Origin: Elusimicrobiota bacterium
Lineage (GTDB): Bacteria > Elusimicrobiota > Elusimicrobia > UBA1565 > JACRDR01
Reading direction: 5' to 3'
Assembly: GCA_026388115.1 (NCBI GenBank)
Contig: JAPLKK010000035.1
Location: 69,168 to 107,873 of the forward strand
DNA: 38,706 bases
The notes under the pieces are model-generated. The model ran no database searches. It had not been told where the DNA came from and was given only the letters and a program-made list of their open reading frames with translations. A program made the translations under genes and the position numbers. Of the stretch, positions 7,795 to 16,182 are shown one piece after another (position 1 is the first letter of the stretch; each line of letters starts with the position of its first letter).

Positions 7795-8874
7795 ATGCCC
7801 GACCTCGTGGAAATCCTCAAAGCCACGGTCCAGCGCAACGCCTCCGACCTCCACATCGTCATCGGCAAGCCGCCCATGCTGCGCGTCAGCGGGGTGATGG
7901 TGCCGCTCGACGGCGTGCCGGCCTTGACCGAAGAGGCGGCCAAGGACATGATTTACTCGGTCTTGCGCGAGGAGCAGCGGGCCCGCTTCGAGGAGAGCTG
8001 GGAGCTCGACTGCTCGATCGGAGTGCCCGGCCTGTCGCGCTTCCGCGTCAACGTCTTCCAGCACAAGAGCGGCATCGGCGCCGTCTTGCGCGTCATCAGC
8101 TCCCATATCCCGAGCCCCCAGGAGCTCGGGCTGATGCCCTCGATCACCAATCTGATCGACGAGCCGCGCGGCTTGGTGCTCGTCACCGGGCCGACCGGCT
8201 CGGGCAAGACGACGACGCTGGCGGCGCTGTTGGAGGAGATCAACAAGAAGCACCAGAAGACGATCATCACCATCGAGGACCCGATCGAGTACGTCTACGA
8301 CGACAAGAGCTCGGTCATCATCCAGCGCGAGGTGGGCCAGCAGACCCGCAGCTTCTCCGAAGCGCTGCGCCATGCCCTGCGCCAGGACCCCGATGTGATC
8401 CTCGTCGGCGAGATGCGGGACCTCGAGACGATCTCGCTGGCGATCACGGCGGCGGAGACGGGGCACCTGTGCTTCGCGACCCTGCACACCCAGGACGCGC
8501 CCACCTCCGTCGACCGCATCATCGACGTCTTCCCCGCGCACCAGCAGCAGCAGGTCCGCGTGCAGGTGTCCACGGTGCTCAAGGCGGTCGTCAGTCAGAC
8601 GCTGATCCCGCGCAAGGACGGCAAGGGCCGCGTGTGCGCGCGCGAGGTGATGATGATGACCCCGGCCATCGGCTCCATCATCCGCGACGGCAAGACCCAC
8701 ATGCTCTACGGCGCCATCGAGGCCGGCGCGAAGTTCGGGATGATCTCGATGGATCAGTACCTCGTCTTCCTCATCAAGCAGAACCTCGTCACGCCCGAGG
8801 AAGCGCTCGCGCGCTCGCACAACCAGGACAACATCCGCGCCCTGCTGAGCCTGAGCTCCCAAACCCCCGCCTGA
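7795..8874 (+). CDS. pilT: Type IV pilus retraction ATPase PilT
   Basis: PilT is the hexameric ATPase that depolymerises type IV pili for twitching motility and DNA uptake; it sits at the cytoplasmic face of the pilus machine. The 359-aa length is typical. Visible features are the N-terminal NASDLHIVIGKPP, Walker A GPTGSGKTTT (132-141), the Asp box TIEDPIEYVY, Walker B with ILVGEMRD, and the His box CFATLHTQDA. The C-terminal AIRNLIRE-like motif of classical PilT is replaced by PAIGSIIRDGK. I start at ATG 7795 (MPDLVEILK) because the earlier in-frame start at 7756 lies upstream of the -10 box. No other pilus gene is in the window. Confidence 0.96.
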   Translation: MPDLVEILKATVQRNASDLHIVIGKPPMLRVSGVMVPLDGVPALTEEAAKDMIYSVLREEQRARFEESWELDCSIGVPGLSRFRVNVFQHKSGIGAVLRVISSHIPSPQELGLMPSITNLIDEPRGLVLVTGPTGSGKTTTLAALLEEINKKHQKTIITIEDPIEYVYDDKSSVIIQREVGQQTRSFSEALRHALRQDPDVILVGEMRDLETISLAITAAETGHLCFATLHTQDAPTSVDRIIDVFPAHQQQQVRVQVSTVLKAVVSQTLIPRKDGKGRVCAREVMMMTPAIGSIIRDGKTHMLYGAIEAGAKFGMISMDQYLVFLIKQNLVTPEEALARSHNQDNIRALLSLSSQTPA

Positions 8875-8895
8875 AGATTGGTGCCGTTTGATGTC

Positions 8896-8924
8896 TTGCG
8901 CAAACCGCCTCGACCCTTTATCCT
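8896..8924 (+). promoter_or_regulatory. Promoter of the CHAP-like gene
   Basis: TTGCGC, 17 bases, TATCCT, then nine bases to the ATG at 8934. The predicted leader is about two bases. Confidence 0.65.
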
Positions 8925-8933
8925 AAGAGCAAG

Positions 8934-9719
8934 ATGACGCTTAAAGACGCGTGCCTCATCGCGGCGGCTTTCGCCCTCGTGGTCCCGGCTCTCGCCCAGC
9001 AGCAGCAGCGGGAGGAGATGCAGCCCATCACGCTCGATGGCAACCATGCCTACGCGATAGAGGGCTCGAGCGTCAGCGTGGGCGGGGCGGATAAGGACAT
9101 GAACGCCGCCCAGGCGCAGGAAGAAAAGCCGTATTCGCATTACATCGGCGGCCCGGAGTTCCAGGCTGGCGACCCCAACGCAGGCTTGGAGCCGCCGACG
9201 CGCCTGAAGCGCGTTCCCTACGTCCCCGGCGGCTCCCAATCCGGATCCAGCTCGAGCTCCGGCTCGGGTTCAAGCTCCGGCTCGAGCGGCGGCCGCGGCG
9301 ACTCCGGCGCCTCGGGGGGGTATCAGGACGTCCTGAAGCAGGCGATCGAGTTCATGCATAACCCTCCCTATAACTCGAATAACGGGTCCCATGACTGGGC
9401 CGGCTGGTGCCTCGGTTTCGTCAACACCACCCTGCGCGCCGCCGGCCACAACCCGGGCATCATGTACCAGCCGGCGGCCAAGGATGCCTATTACGCCATG
9501 GCGCACGCCAACCGCATCTCCAACGACATCAAATCGGTCGTCGCCGGCGCGCCGCTGTTCTGGATCGGCTGCAGCCAGTGGGGCCACGCGGCCGTTGCCA
9601 CCGGCGAGTGGTCGGCTGACGGCACGCCGATCATGGTCACGACCTCCCACAACGGCATCCGCGAGATGTCCACCAGGCAGTTCGGCTGCGGCTTGCCCAC
9701 CGGCTGGGGCAAGATCTAG
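8934..9719 (+). CDS. Secreted CHAP/NlpC-like amidase or endopeptidase
   Basis: It has 261 aa: a signal peptide (MTLKDACLIAAAFALVVPAL, cleaved near AQ), a glutamine-rich start, a Ser/Gly linker at about residues 99-125 and a C-terminal domain. In that domain WAGWCLGFVN (Cys159), WGHAAVATG (His218) and TSHNG (Asn240) have the order and spacing of the Cys-His-Asn/polar triad of CHAP and NlpC/P60 papain-like enzymes that cut peptidoglycan peptides. The assignment rests on these motifs only. It lies between pilT and tnaA with its own promoter. It would act in the periplasm or outside the cell, possibly in wall remodelling. Confidence 0.78.
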   Translation: MTLKDACLIAAAFALVVPALAQQQQREEMQPITLDGNHAYAIEGSSVSVGGADKDMNAAQAQEEKPYSHYIGGPEFQAGDPNAGLEPPTRLKRVPYVPGGSQSGSSSSSGSGSSSGSSGGRGDSGASGGYQDVLKQAIEFMHNPPYNSNNGSHDWAGWCLGFVNTTLRAAGHNPGIMYQPAAKDAYYAMAHANRISNDIKSVVAGAPLFWIGCSQWGHAAVATGEWSADGTPIMVTTSHNGIREMSTRQFGCGLPTGWGKI

Positions 9720-9763
9720 CCGCTCCACTCGGCCGCTTCCACCTCTCCGCTTCGCAAAAGTGT

Positions 9764-9769
9764 TAGGAT
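9764..9769 (+). promoter_or_regulatory. -10 box of tnaA, leaderless spacing
   Basis: TAGGAT lies seven bases before the ATG at 9777. There is no convincing -35, and the 57-base gap leaves no room for a TnaC-type leader peptide. Confidence 0.45.
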
Positions 9770-9776
9770 GCGCGCC

Positions 9777-11168
9777 ATGACTTCATGGCCCTGGGAAACC
9801 ATCATCGAGCCGTTCAAGATCAAGAGCGTCGAGCCGCTGGGCTTCACGACGCGCGAGGAGCGTGAGGACGCGCTGCGCGCGGCGGGTTTCAACGTTTTTC
9901 ACGTGCGGGCGGACAAGGTCCTCATCGACCTCTTGACCGACTCCGGGACGTCGGCGATGTCGGCCGAGCAGTGGGCGGCCATCATGCGCGGCGACGAGTC
10001 GTACGCCGGAGCGCGCAGCTTCTACGTTTTCGAGAAGGCGGTGAAGGACCTGACCGGCATGAGGGAAGTCATCCCGGTGCACCAGGGCCGGGCCGCCGAG
10101 CGCATCCTCTTCTCGTTTTTGGGCGGAGCTGGCAAGACGGTCCTTGCCAACGCGCATTTCGACACGACGCGCGCCAATATCGAGGTCTCCGGGGCGCAGG
10201 CCGTGGACCTGCCGGTGCCGGAGGCCTGGGATTTCGAGAACCCGAGCCCGTTCAAGGGCGACATCGACTTGCGCCGGCTCGAGAGCGCGATCCAGGAATA
10301 CGGCGCGAAGAACATCCCGCTGGTGATCCTGACCGTGACCAACAACTCGCTGGGCGGCCAGCCCGTCTCGATGCGCAACATCCGCGACACGGCCAAGATC
10401 TGCCTGCAGTACCGCATCCCGCTTTTCCTGGACTGCGCGCGCTTCGCCGAGAACGCCTACCTCATCAAGAATCGCGAGGCGGTCTACGCCAAGAAGCCCG
10501 TCCGCGAGATCGCGCAGGAGATGTTCTCGTACGCTCAGGGCTGCATGATGAGCGCCAAGAAGGACGCGCTCGTCAACATTGGCGGCTTTCTGGCCTTGAA
10601 CGACCTCGACTGGGCCAAGCAGGCGCGCCAGGAGCTGATCCTGGGCGAGGGCTTCCCGACCTACGGCGGCCTCGCCGGCCGCGACCTCGAGGCCATGGCC
10701 CGCGGCCTCGAAGAGGTCCTAGACGAGGAGTACCTCCACTACCGCATCCGCTCCGTCGAGTATCTCGGCGACGGGTTGATGGAGGCGGGCGTCCCGATCA
10801 TCCGGCCCACCGGCGGCCACGGCGTGTACGTGGACGCCAAACGGTTCTTGAGCCACATCCCGCCGGAGCAGTACCCGGGTCAGGCGCTGGTGTGCGAGCT
10901 GTACCTCGCCGGCGGCATCCGCGCCGTCGAGATCGGCTCCTTGATGTTCGGCCGCCGCGTCAACGGCCGCTTCGAGCCGGCCAAGATGGAGCTGGTGCGC
11001 CTGGCGATGCCGCGGCGGGTCTACACGCAGAGCCACATCGACTTCGTCATCGAGGTCTTCCGCGACCTCGCGCAGCGCAAGGACTCCATCCGCGGCCTGC
11101 GCTTGGTCGAAGGGTTCGAGCACCTGAACCACTTCATGGCCAAGCTCGCGCCTCTCAGCACGGCCTGA
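9777..11168 (+). CDS. tnaA: Tryptophanase (PLP-dependent beta-eliminating lyase)
   Basis: It cleaves tryptophan to indole, pyruvate and ammonia. It has 463 aa, full family length. The PLP lysine lies in MSAKKDALVNIGG (residue 261 or 262); LLTDSGTSAMS, HQGRAAER, GEGFPTYGGLAGRD and RAVEIGS match the family. Tryptophanase and tyrosine phenol-lyase are close. Two points favour tryptophanase: HFDTT, where the lyase has a T in place of D, and Ile in RAVEIGS, where tyrosine phenol-lyase has the Arg that binds the phenol OH. SAKKDALVNIGG itself is intermediate. ATG 9777 is preferred over 9768 because the -10 box lies directly upstream. It is an orphan: no tnaB permease and no leader peptide. It converges on a pyruvate-kinase-C-like gene four bases away. 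Confidence 0.92.
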   Translation: MTSWPWETIIEPFKIKSVEPLGFTTREEREDALRAAGFNVFHVRADKVLIDLLTDSGTSAMSAEQWAAIMRGDESYAGARSFYVFEKAVKDLTGMREVIPVHQGRAAERILFSFLGGAGKTVLANAHFDTTRANIEVSGAQAVDLPVPEAWDFENPSPFKGDIDLRRLESAIQEYGAKNIPLVILTVTNNSLGGQPVSMRNIRDTAKICLQYRIPLFLDCARFAENAYLIKNREAVYAKKPVREIAQEMFSYAQGCMMSAKKDALVNIGGFLALNDLDWAKQARQELILGEGFPTYGGLAGRDLEAMARGLEEVLDEEYLHYRIRSVEYLGDGLMEAGVPIIRPTGGHGVYVDAKRFLSHIPPEQYPGQALVCELYLAGGIRAVEIGSLMFGRRVNGRFEPAKMELVRLAMPRRVYTQSHIDFVIEVFRDLAQRKDSIRGLRLVEGFEHLNHFMAKLAPLSTA

Positions 11169-11172
11169 GGCC

Positions 11173-11751
11173 TCAGCCGCCGCGCGGCATGCAGACGACC
11201 TCGCGGATGCGGAGGTCGAAAAAAGCCGACGAGCAGACGGGAGCCAGGATGAGCGCGGTATCGGCTCCGCTGGCGCTGCCGCCGAGCGCCAGGGCTTCTT
11301 TCTTGAGGGGAAGCGCGCCCTGGTCGGCGGCCATGAGGGCGACCTCGACGGCCACCTTGAACCCCTGCCCGAGCGTATAGTAGGTGTTCGCGATCGTCTT
11401 GCTCGGCGTCGCTCCGCCGAACCGCTTCTCGACGGCGCCGGCGAGCCCGCCCATGGCGTGCCCGCCCGTGATGAAGACCGCGCCGAGCTTCTCCGCTTCG
11501 CGCGTGAACCGCGGCAGCAGGGCTCCCCACTTGGCGGCGTACTCCGCCGAATAGCCGACGCCGATCACCCTCGCCCGGCTCCCGGCTTTGCGCAAGGCGC
11601 GCGCGAGCTCCAGGGCGGTCCTGCCGCTGCCGGTGGCCACGACGGCGTGGGCGAGCTTGAGCTCGGCCGTGCGCTGAGCGGCGGCGGCGAGGCACTTCGG
11701 GCACTCGGCGATGCCCGGCTTGTCCAGATAGGCGATGGTCTTGGTCTTCAT
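11173..11751 (-). CDS. Stand-alone pyruvate-kinase C-terminal-like protein
   Basis: It has 192 aa, starting MKTKTIAYLDKPG. The part ELKLAHAVVATGSGRTALEL, with ITGGHAMGG and the end DTALILAP, looks like the alpha/beta C-terminal domain of pyruvate kinase (PK_C), which occurs alone in small proteins of unknown function. There is no catalytic TIM barrel, so it is not a pyruvate kinase. I chose ATG 11751 rather than the 216-aa start, since the latter would swallow the TATAAT box. Ligand and role are unknown. Confidence 0.72.
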   Translation of the reverse strand: MKTKTIAYLDKPGIAECPKCLAAAAQRTAELKLAHAVVATGSGRTALELARALRKAGSRARVIGVGYSAEYAAKWGALLPRFTREAEKLGAVFITGGHAMGGLAGAVEKRFGGATPSKTIANTYYTLGQGFKVAVEVALMAADQGALPLKKEALALGGSASGADTALILAPVCSSAFFDLRIREVVCMPRGG

Positions 11752-11781
11752 GGCGCGGTCGGCCCCCTTTCCTTGTCCGCG

Positions 11782-11787
11782 ATTATA
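11782..11787 (-). promoter_or_regulatory. Perfect TATAAT -10 box of the PK_C-like gene
   Basis: On the minus strand TATAAT, with no recognisable -35 at 16-18 bases, so activation may be needed. The leader holds AAGGAAAGG, though 15 or more bases before the ATG. Confidence 0.45.
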
Positions 11788-11807
11788 CAGGTTCCGCAGC
11801 GTGGGCC

Positions 11808-11841
11808 GTGCCCAGGTGGTCATGCGTGCTCAGGTGGTCAT
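11808..11841. repeat. Two tandem 16-bp direct repeats upstream of the kinase promoter
   Basis: GTGCCCAGGTGGTCAT and GTGCTCAGGTGGTCAT differ at one base, have an 18-base period, and the second ends exactly where the -35 box TTGACA begins. The position suits an activator binding site serving the kinase operon, the divergent PK_C-like gene, or both. Confidence 0.6.
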
Positions 11842-11869
11842 TGACAAGCACATCGGGGCGGGCTAGCCT
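11841..11869 (+). promoter_or_regulatory. Promoter of the kinase-glycolate oxidase operon
   Basis: TTGACA, 17 bases, TAGCCT, followed by a leader of about 33 bases to the ATG at 11909 without a good ribosome binding site. A second, closer -10 (TACGAT) 13 bases before the ATG is possible. Confidence 0.6.
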
Positions 11870-11908
11870 ATCCGTGCTCCAGAGTTTGTTACGATTTGCT
11901 AGCAGAAT

Positions 11909-14188
11909 ATGGCCGAAGCCCCCAAAGCAAGCACGCCCGCCGTGCCGGTCAAGAAGCGCCTGATCCTTCTCGGCGCTGACGAGGCGCTGAACAAGCAGCT
12001 CATCGCCGCGGCCGAGGCGCGCGGGACCATCTGCGAGGTCGCCCCGTCGCCGGAAGCGGTGAAGTCGCTGCTGGTCCACCCGAACACCGAGCTCCTCGGC
12101 GTGGTGGTGGACATGGGGACCGCTCCGCCCGATGTCTGGACCGCCCTTGTCGCCCAGCATCACGGGCCCAAGGCGCCGAAGCTCCTCAAGCTCGATGCCT
12201 CCGGCGTGGGCGGCCAGGCCGAGGCGCTCGAGCGGACGGCGTGGCCGCTGCAGCCCTCGTTCTTGCAGTCGATCCGCGCGAACGCCGATCGTCCGCACGT
12301 GATCTTCTGCGACCATACCGTCTTCACGACCGGGATGCTGCAGGCGGCGCTCAATCAGAACGGCCTTCCGCATGTGCCGCTCGAGACGCCGGTCGGCTTG
12401 GCCGAGGCCCTCGCCTCCCCGGACAACGTGCTGTGGAGCATGGTCAGCGGGACCGGCGGGCCGCGCATCGTGGTCGCCTGCTGGAAGGGGGCGCTTCCCG
12501 AGGCGGAGGCGATGGCCGTTCGTCTGCGCGAGGCGGTCCCCGAGGCGCGCTGCCTTATCATCGCGACGGCCGGGCCCCTGCACCTGGCCGAGCAGGCGCT
12601 GCGCCGCAACAAGCCGGCATCCTTGCCGCGAGAAATGGCGGACAAGGTGCCGACGCTGCTGGAAGGCAAGCCCGTCGAGGACCCGAGCGAGAAGGGCCGG
12701 GTCCTGCTCGTCGAGAACAACCAGCTCTATATGGTCCAGCTCGCCATGAGCCTCATGGCCGAGGGCTTCGAAGTGGCCGCGACGACGAAGGCCGAGGAAG
12801 CTTTCGAGCTGGCCGAGACGGACCGCTACTACGTCGCTCTCGTCGGTGCCGCCATCGCCTTCGCCAAGCGCACCGGCATCGAGCTGGCGCACCGTCTGCG
12901 CGAGATCGACCCGGACCTGCGGCTCATCTTGATGGTGGACCGCTTCCCGGCCGAGGCGGCGCTCAAGGGCGTGAGCCAGGCGGTGGAGTTCGGCCTGGAC
13001 GACTGCCTGCTCAAGCCCGCCGAGCCGCAGCGCCTGCGCATCGCGCTCCAGCGCGCGCTGGATCGCCGCCGGCTGCTGCTGGAGAACGGCCGGCTGTTGA
13101 CCGAGCTGCAGGTCTCCAACGACAAGCTCGGCCAGCTCAACGGCTTTCAGCAGAAGTTCTTCGCGACCGTGGCGCACGACGTGAAGAACCCTCTGACCGC
13201 CATCCGCGGCTACGCCGAGCTGATGGCCTGGAAGGTGAAGGAGCCCGACATCGTCAAGTGCGTGGGCCACATCCAGACTTCGGCCAAGACGCTCGAGGGC
13301 CTGGTCAATGACCTCGTCGATTACGCCGCCATCGAGTCCGGCAAGCTGCGCGTGAGCCTGGAGCCCTGCAATCTGCTGGAGGTGGTCGAAGAGGTGCGCT
13401 CGCGCATCCAGGTGGTGGTGAACGCCCGCAAGCAGAAGCTCATCGTGAACGTGCCGAAGGAGCTCCCGACGCTCGCGGGCGATCCGTTGAGGCTCGGCCA
13501 GGTGATCCAGAACCTGTGCACCAACGCCGTGCAGTACACGCCCGAGGGCGGCACGGTGACGCTCACGGTGGAGCGCTCGGGCGCCGAGATCACGATCAGC
13601 GTGAGCGACACCGGCATCGGCATCTCGAAAGAGGACCTGCCGCGCGTGTTCCAGCGCTTCTTCCAGACCGAGGCGGCGCAGAGGATGCGGCGCGCGGGCT
13701 TCGGCTTGGGCCTCAAGATCGCCCAGGAGATCATCAAGGCGCACGGCGGCGCGATCGGCGTCGAATCGGAGGTCGGCAAGGGCTCGCGCTTCTTCTTCAC
13801 GGTGCCCATCCCGCTGACGGCGCCGACCCAGGCCGCGCCGGCCGCCGCCCCGGTCGCCACGCCGCTCGGCCCCGCGGCCGCCGCGCCGGCCGTCGCCCCG
13901 GTCGCCGCTTCCGTCGCCTCCGCGCCCAACAGCCGCTCCATGCCGTCGTTCACCGGGCCGCTGCACACGCCGATGCCCGCGGCCACGCCGGCGCCGCGCC
14001 CCTTGCCGCCCGGCGCGCCGCCGCCCGCTCCTCGGCCCGGCCTGCCCGACGTCAAGACGCCGCCGCCGGCCGCCAGCCCGCCGCCGAGGCCGATCACGGT
14101 CCAGCCTCCTCCTCCGCCGCCCGCGGTGCCTCCTCCTCCTCCGAAGGCCAAGCCGCGGCCGTTCGGCTTGGCGCCCGAAGAAGATTGA
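11909..14188 (+). CDS. Histidine kinase with degenerate receiver domains and proline-rich tail
   Basis: This is a soluble 759-aa kinase without membrane segments. Order: one or two receiver-like alpha/beta domains (about 15-130 and 130-240), a clearer REC-like domain (264-385), a coiled linker, HisKA with VAHDVKNPLTAIRGY (His423), and HATPase with NLCTNAVQYTPEGG, SDTGIGIS and GFGLGL. The third receiver keeps the LLKP lysine, but at the place of the phosphoacceptor Asp it reads ALVGAAI (Gly313), so it is a pseudo-receiver. The last 115 residues are alanine/proline-rich and probably disordered. The stop overlaps the glcD-like start as TGATG, so kinase and flavoenzyme are made together. It may sense or scaffold; the partner regulator is not in the window. 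Confidence 0.9.
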   Translation: MAEAPKASTPAVPVKKRLILLGADEALNKQLIAAAEARGTICEVAPSPEAVKSLLVHPNTELLGVVVDMGTAPPDVWTALVAQHHGPKAPKLLKLDASGVGGQAEALERTAWPLQPSFLQSIRANADRPHVIFCDHTVFTTGMLQAALNQNGLPHVPLETPVGLAEALASPDNVLWSMVSGTGGPRIVVACWKGALPEAEAMAVRLREAVPEARCLIIATAGPLHLAEQALRRNKPASLPREMADKVPTLLEGKPVEDPSEKGRVLLVENNQLYMVQLAMSLMAEGFEVAATTKAEEAFELAETDRYYVALVGAAIAFAKRTGIELAHRLREIDPDLRLILMVDRFPAEAALKGVSQAVEFGLDDCLLKPAEPQRLRIALQRALDRRRLLLENGRLLTELQVSNDKLGQLNGFQQKFFATVAHDVKNPLTAIRGYAELMAWKVKEPDIVKCVGHIQTSAKTLEGLVNDLVDYAAIESGKLRVSLEPCNLLEVVEEVRSRIQVVVNARKQKLIVNVPKELPTLAGDPLRLGQVIQNLCTNAVQYTPEGGTVTLTVERSGAEITISVSDTGIGISKEDLPRVFQRFFQTEAAQRMRRAGFGLGLKIAQEIIKAHGGAIGVESEVGKGSRFFFTVPIPLTAPTQAAPAAAPVATPLGPAAAAPAVAPVAASVASAPNSRSMPSFTGPLHTPMPAATPAPRPLPPGAPPPAPRPGLPDVKTPPPAASPPPRPITVQPPPPPPAVPPPPPKAKPRPFGLAPEED

Positions 14189-16182
14189 TGGACCTCGCCG
14201 GGCTGGCGCCGGGAGCCTCGCTCCTCACCTCGGAGGCCGACCTCCTCTCTTATTCGTACGACGGGGCGCTCGACCGCGCGCGCCCCGATGCCGTGCTGCT
14301 CGCGCGCCGAGCCGAGGAGGTGCACGCGGCGGTCGAATGGTGCGCGCGCCGCGGCGTGCCGTTCGTCGCGCGCGGCGCCGGCACCAACCTCTGCGGCGCG
14401 GCGATCGCCTCGCGCGGCGGCGTCGTCATCGCCACGGTCGGCATGAACCGCGTGTTGTCCATCGACGCCGCGGCGGGCACGGCCGTGCTCGAGCCGGGGG
14501 TGGTGAACCTCGAGCTGCAGAAGCAGCTCGACAAGGTCGGACGCTTCTACGGCCCCGACCCGGCGTCCTATCGCGTCTGCACGCTGGGGGGCAACGTCGC
14601 CCAGAACGCCGGCGGGCCGCGCTGCCTCAAGTACGGCGTGACCAGCGACCACATCCTCGCGCTCGAGGCCGTGATGCCGGACGGGACGGTGGAGCGCTTC
14701 TCGACCTCCGAGCCGGGCCCCGACCTCGTCGGCCTGCTCGTCGGCGCCGAGGGCACGCTCGGGGTCGCGACGCGCATCACGGTCCGAACGCTGCCGGCTC
14801 CCCCGTGCATCGTCACTCTCCTCGCGGGCTTTCCGACGATCGAGGCGTCCATCCAGTGCGTCTCGGACATCATCGCCGCGGGCATCGTCCCGCGCGTGCT
14901 CGAGGCGATGGACCGGATGACCGTGGAGTCCATCGAGGCCTATTGCCACGCGGGTTATCCGAAGACGGAGGCGGTCCTCCTCATCGAGCTCGACGGAGAA
15001 CCCCGGCAGGCGGAGGCCGAGGCGGCGCGAGTCGAGGAGATTGTGAGGCGGTTGGGCGCCGTGGAGCTGCGCCGCGCCACGGCGGAGGCCGAGCGCGAGC
15101 GGCTGTGGGAGGGCCGGCGGGGCGCCTACGCGGCGGTGGCGCGCATCGCGCCGAACGTGATGGTCGAAGACGGGGTCGTCCCGCGTGGCCAGCTTCCCGA
15201 AGCCGTGCGCCGCCTGCGCGCCATGGCGGAGAAGGCGAAGATCACGGTGCCGCTGTTGTTCCACGCGGGCGACGGCAACCTCCACCCGAACATGGCCTAC
15301 GACGAGCGCGACGCCGAGCAGACGCGCCGCGTACAGAGCGCCGGCCATGAGGTGCTCTCGATCTGCGTGGAGCTGGGCGGCTCGATCTCGGGCGAGCACG
15401 GCATCGGCACCAATAAGCGCGGGGCGATGGCTTGGCTGTTCACGCCGGAAACGCTCGCCTTGTTCCGCCGCGTCAAAGACGCCTTCGACCCCACGGGGAT
15501 CTCCAACCCGGACAAGAAGCTGCCCGACAAGCCCCAGGCGGCGCCGGTGCGCGGGCCCCGGCGCGAGCTGTCCGCCGAGGCGCGCGGCGTCGTCGAGGCT
15601 CTGCGCGAAGCGGCGCGGTCGGGCTCGCCGCTCGCCTTAAGAGGCTCGAAGACGAAATTGGACGACGGGGAGGCCCGGGGGGGAAAGGACCTTTCGCTCG
15701 CCGGCCTCGGCCGCGTCTTGGAGCTCGACCGCGCGAACTACAGCGCGACGGTCGAGGCGGGCATGAAGCTCGAGGACCTGCGCCACGCTCTCGCCGCCGA
15801 GGGCTTCCACCTGCCGCTCGGCCGCGGCGCGGGCACGCTCGGCGGGGCCATTGCGGCCAAGTCGGTGGAGGGACTTCGCTACGCGGTCCTCGGCCTGCGC
15901 GCCGCGCTGGCCTCGGGCGAGGTGGTCGAGCTGGGCGGCAAGGTGGTCAAGAACGTGGCGGGCTACGACCTCATCAAAGTCCTGCTCGGCTCCTGGGGAG
16001 CTTACGCCGCTATCCTCGAGGTCACGCTGCGCCTTGCGGCGAAGCCGCCCGCTTGGCTCGAGACGCCGGAGACAGCGAGGCGCTTCGTCCCCGGCCGCTG
16101 GCACCGGACGCTGAAGCACGCTTTCGACCCGGACAACCGTTTGAATCCATGGATATACTCGGCCGGCTCTCCACAGGTCTAG
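14188..16182 (+). CDS. glcD: Glycolate/D-lactate oxidase, GlcD-GlcE fusion
   Basis: It has 664 aa. The N-terminal 440 residues form a full GlcD/D-lactate dehydrogenase: FAD-binding PCMH domain (ARGAGTNLCGAAIASRGG, LGGNVAQNAGGPRCLKYGVT, VGAEGTLGV) and cap domain with FHAGDGNLHPN and ISGEHGIGTNKRG. From about residue 460 a second, shorter FAD domain follows (KLEDLRHALAAEGFHLPLG, VVKNVAGYDLIKVLLGSWG), which matches GlcE; in Escherichia coli these are two proteins. The product would oxidise a 2-hydroxyacid (glycolate or D-lactate) and pass electrons to the Fe-S subunit GlcF, whose gene overlaps by 34 bases. The substrate cannot be told from sequence alone. Confidence 0.9.
   Translation: MDLAGLAPGASLLTSEADLLSYSYDGALDRARPDAVLLARRAEEVHAAVEWCARRGVPFVARGAGTNLCGAAIASRGGVVIATVGMNRVLSIDAAAGTAVLEPGVVNLELQKQLDKVGRFYGPDPASYRVCTLGGNVAQNAGGPRCLKYGVTSDHILALEAVMPDGTVERFSTSEPGPDLVGLLVGAEGTLGVATRITVRTLPAPPCIVTLLAGFPTIEASIQCVSDIIAAGIVPRVLEAMDRMTVESIEAYCHAGYPKTEAVLLIELDGEPRQAEAEAARVEEIVRRLGAVELRRATAEAERERLWEGRRGAYAAVARIAPNVMVEDGVVPRGQLPEAVRRLRAMAEKAKITVPLLFHAGDGNLHPNMAYDERDAEQTRRVQSAGHEVLSICVELGGSISGEHGIGTNKRGAMAWLFTPETLALFRRVKDAFDPTGISNPDKKLPDKPQAAPVRGPRRELSAEARGVVEALREAARSGSPLALRGSKTKLDDGEARGGKDLSLAGLGRVLELDRANYSATVEAGMKLEDLRHALAAEGFHLPLGRGAGTLGGAIAAKSVEGLRYAVLGLRAALASGEVVELGGKVVKNVAGYDLIKVLLGSWGAYAAILEVTLRLAAKPPAWLETPETARRFVPGRWHRTLKHAFDPDNRLNPWIYSAGSPQV

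Noticed and set aside
9720-9776. TnaC-type leader peptide
   Set aside because: The gap is only 57 bases and contains no Trp-bearing small ORF.
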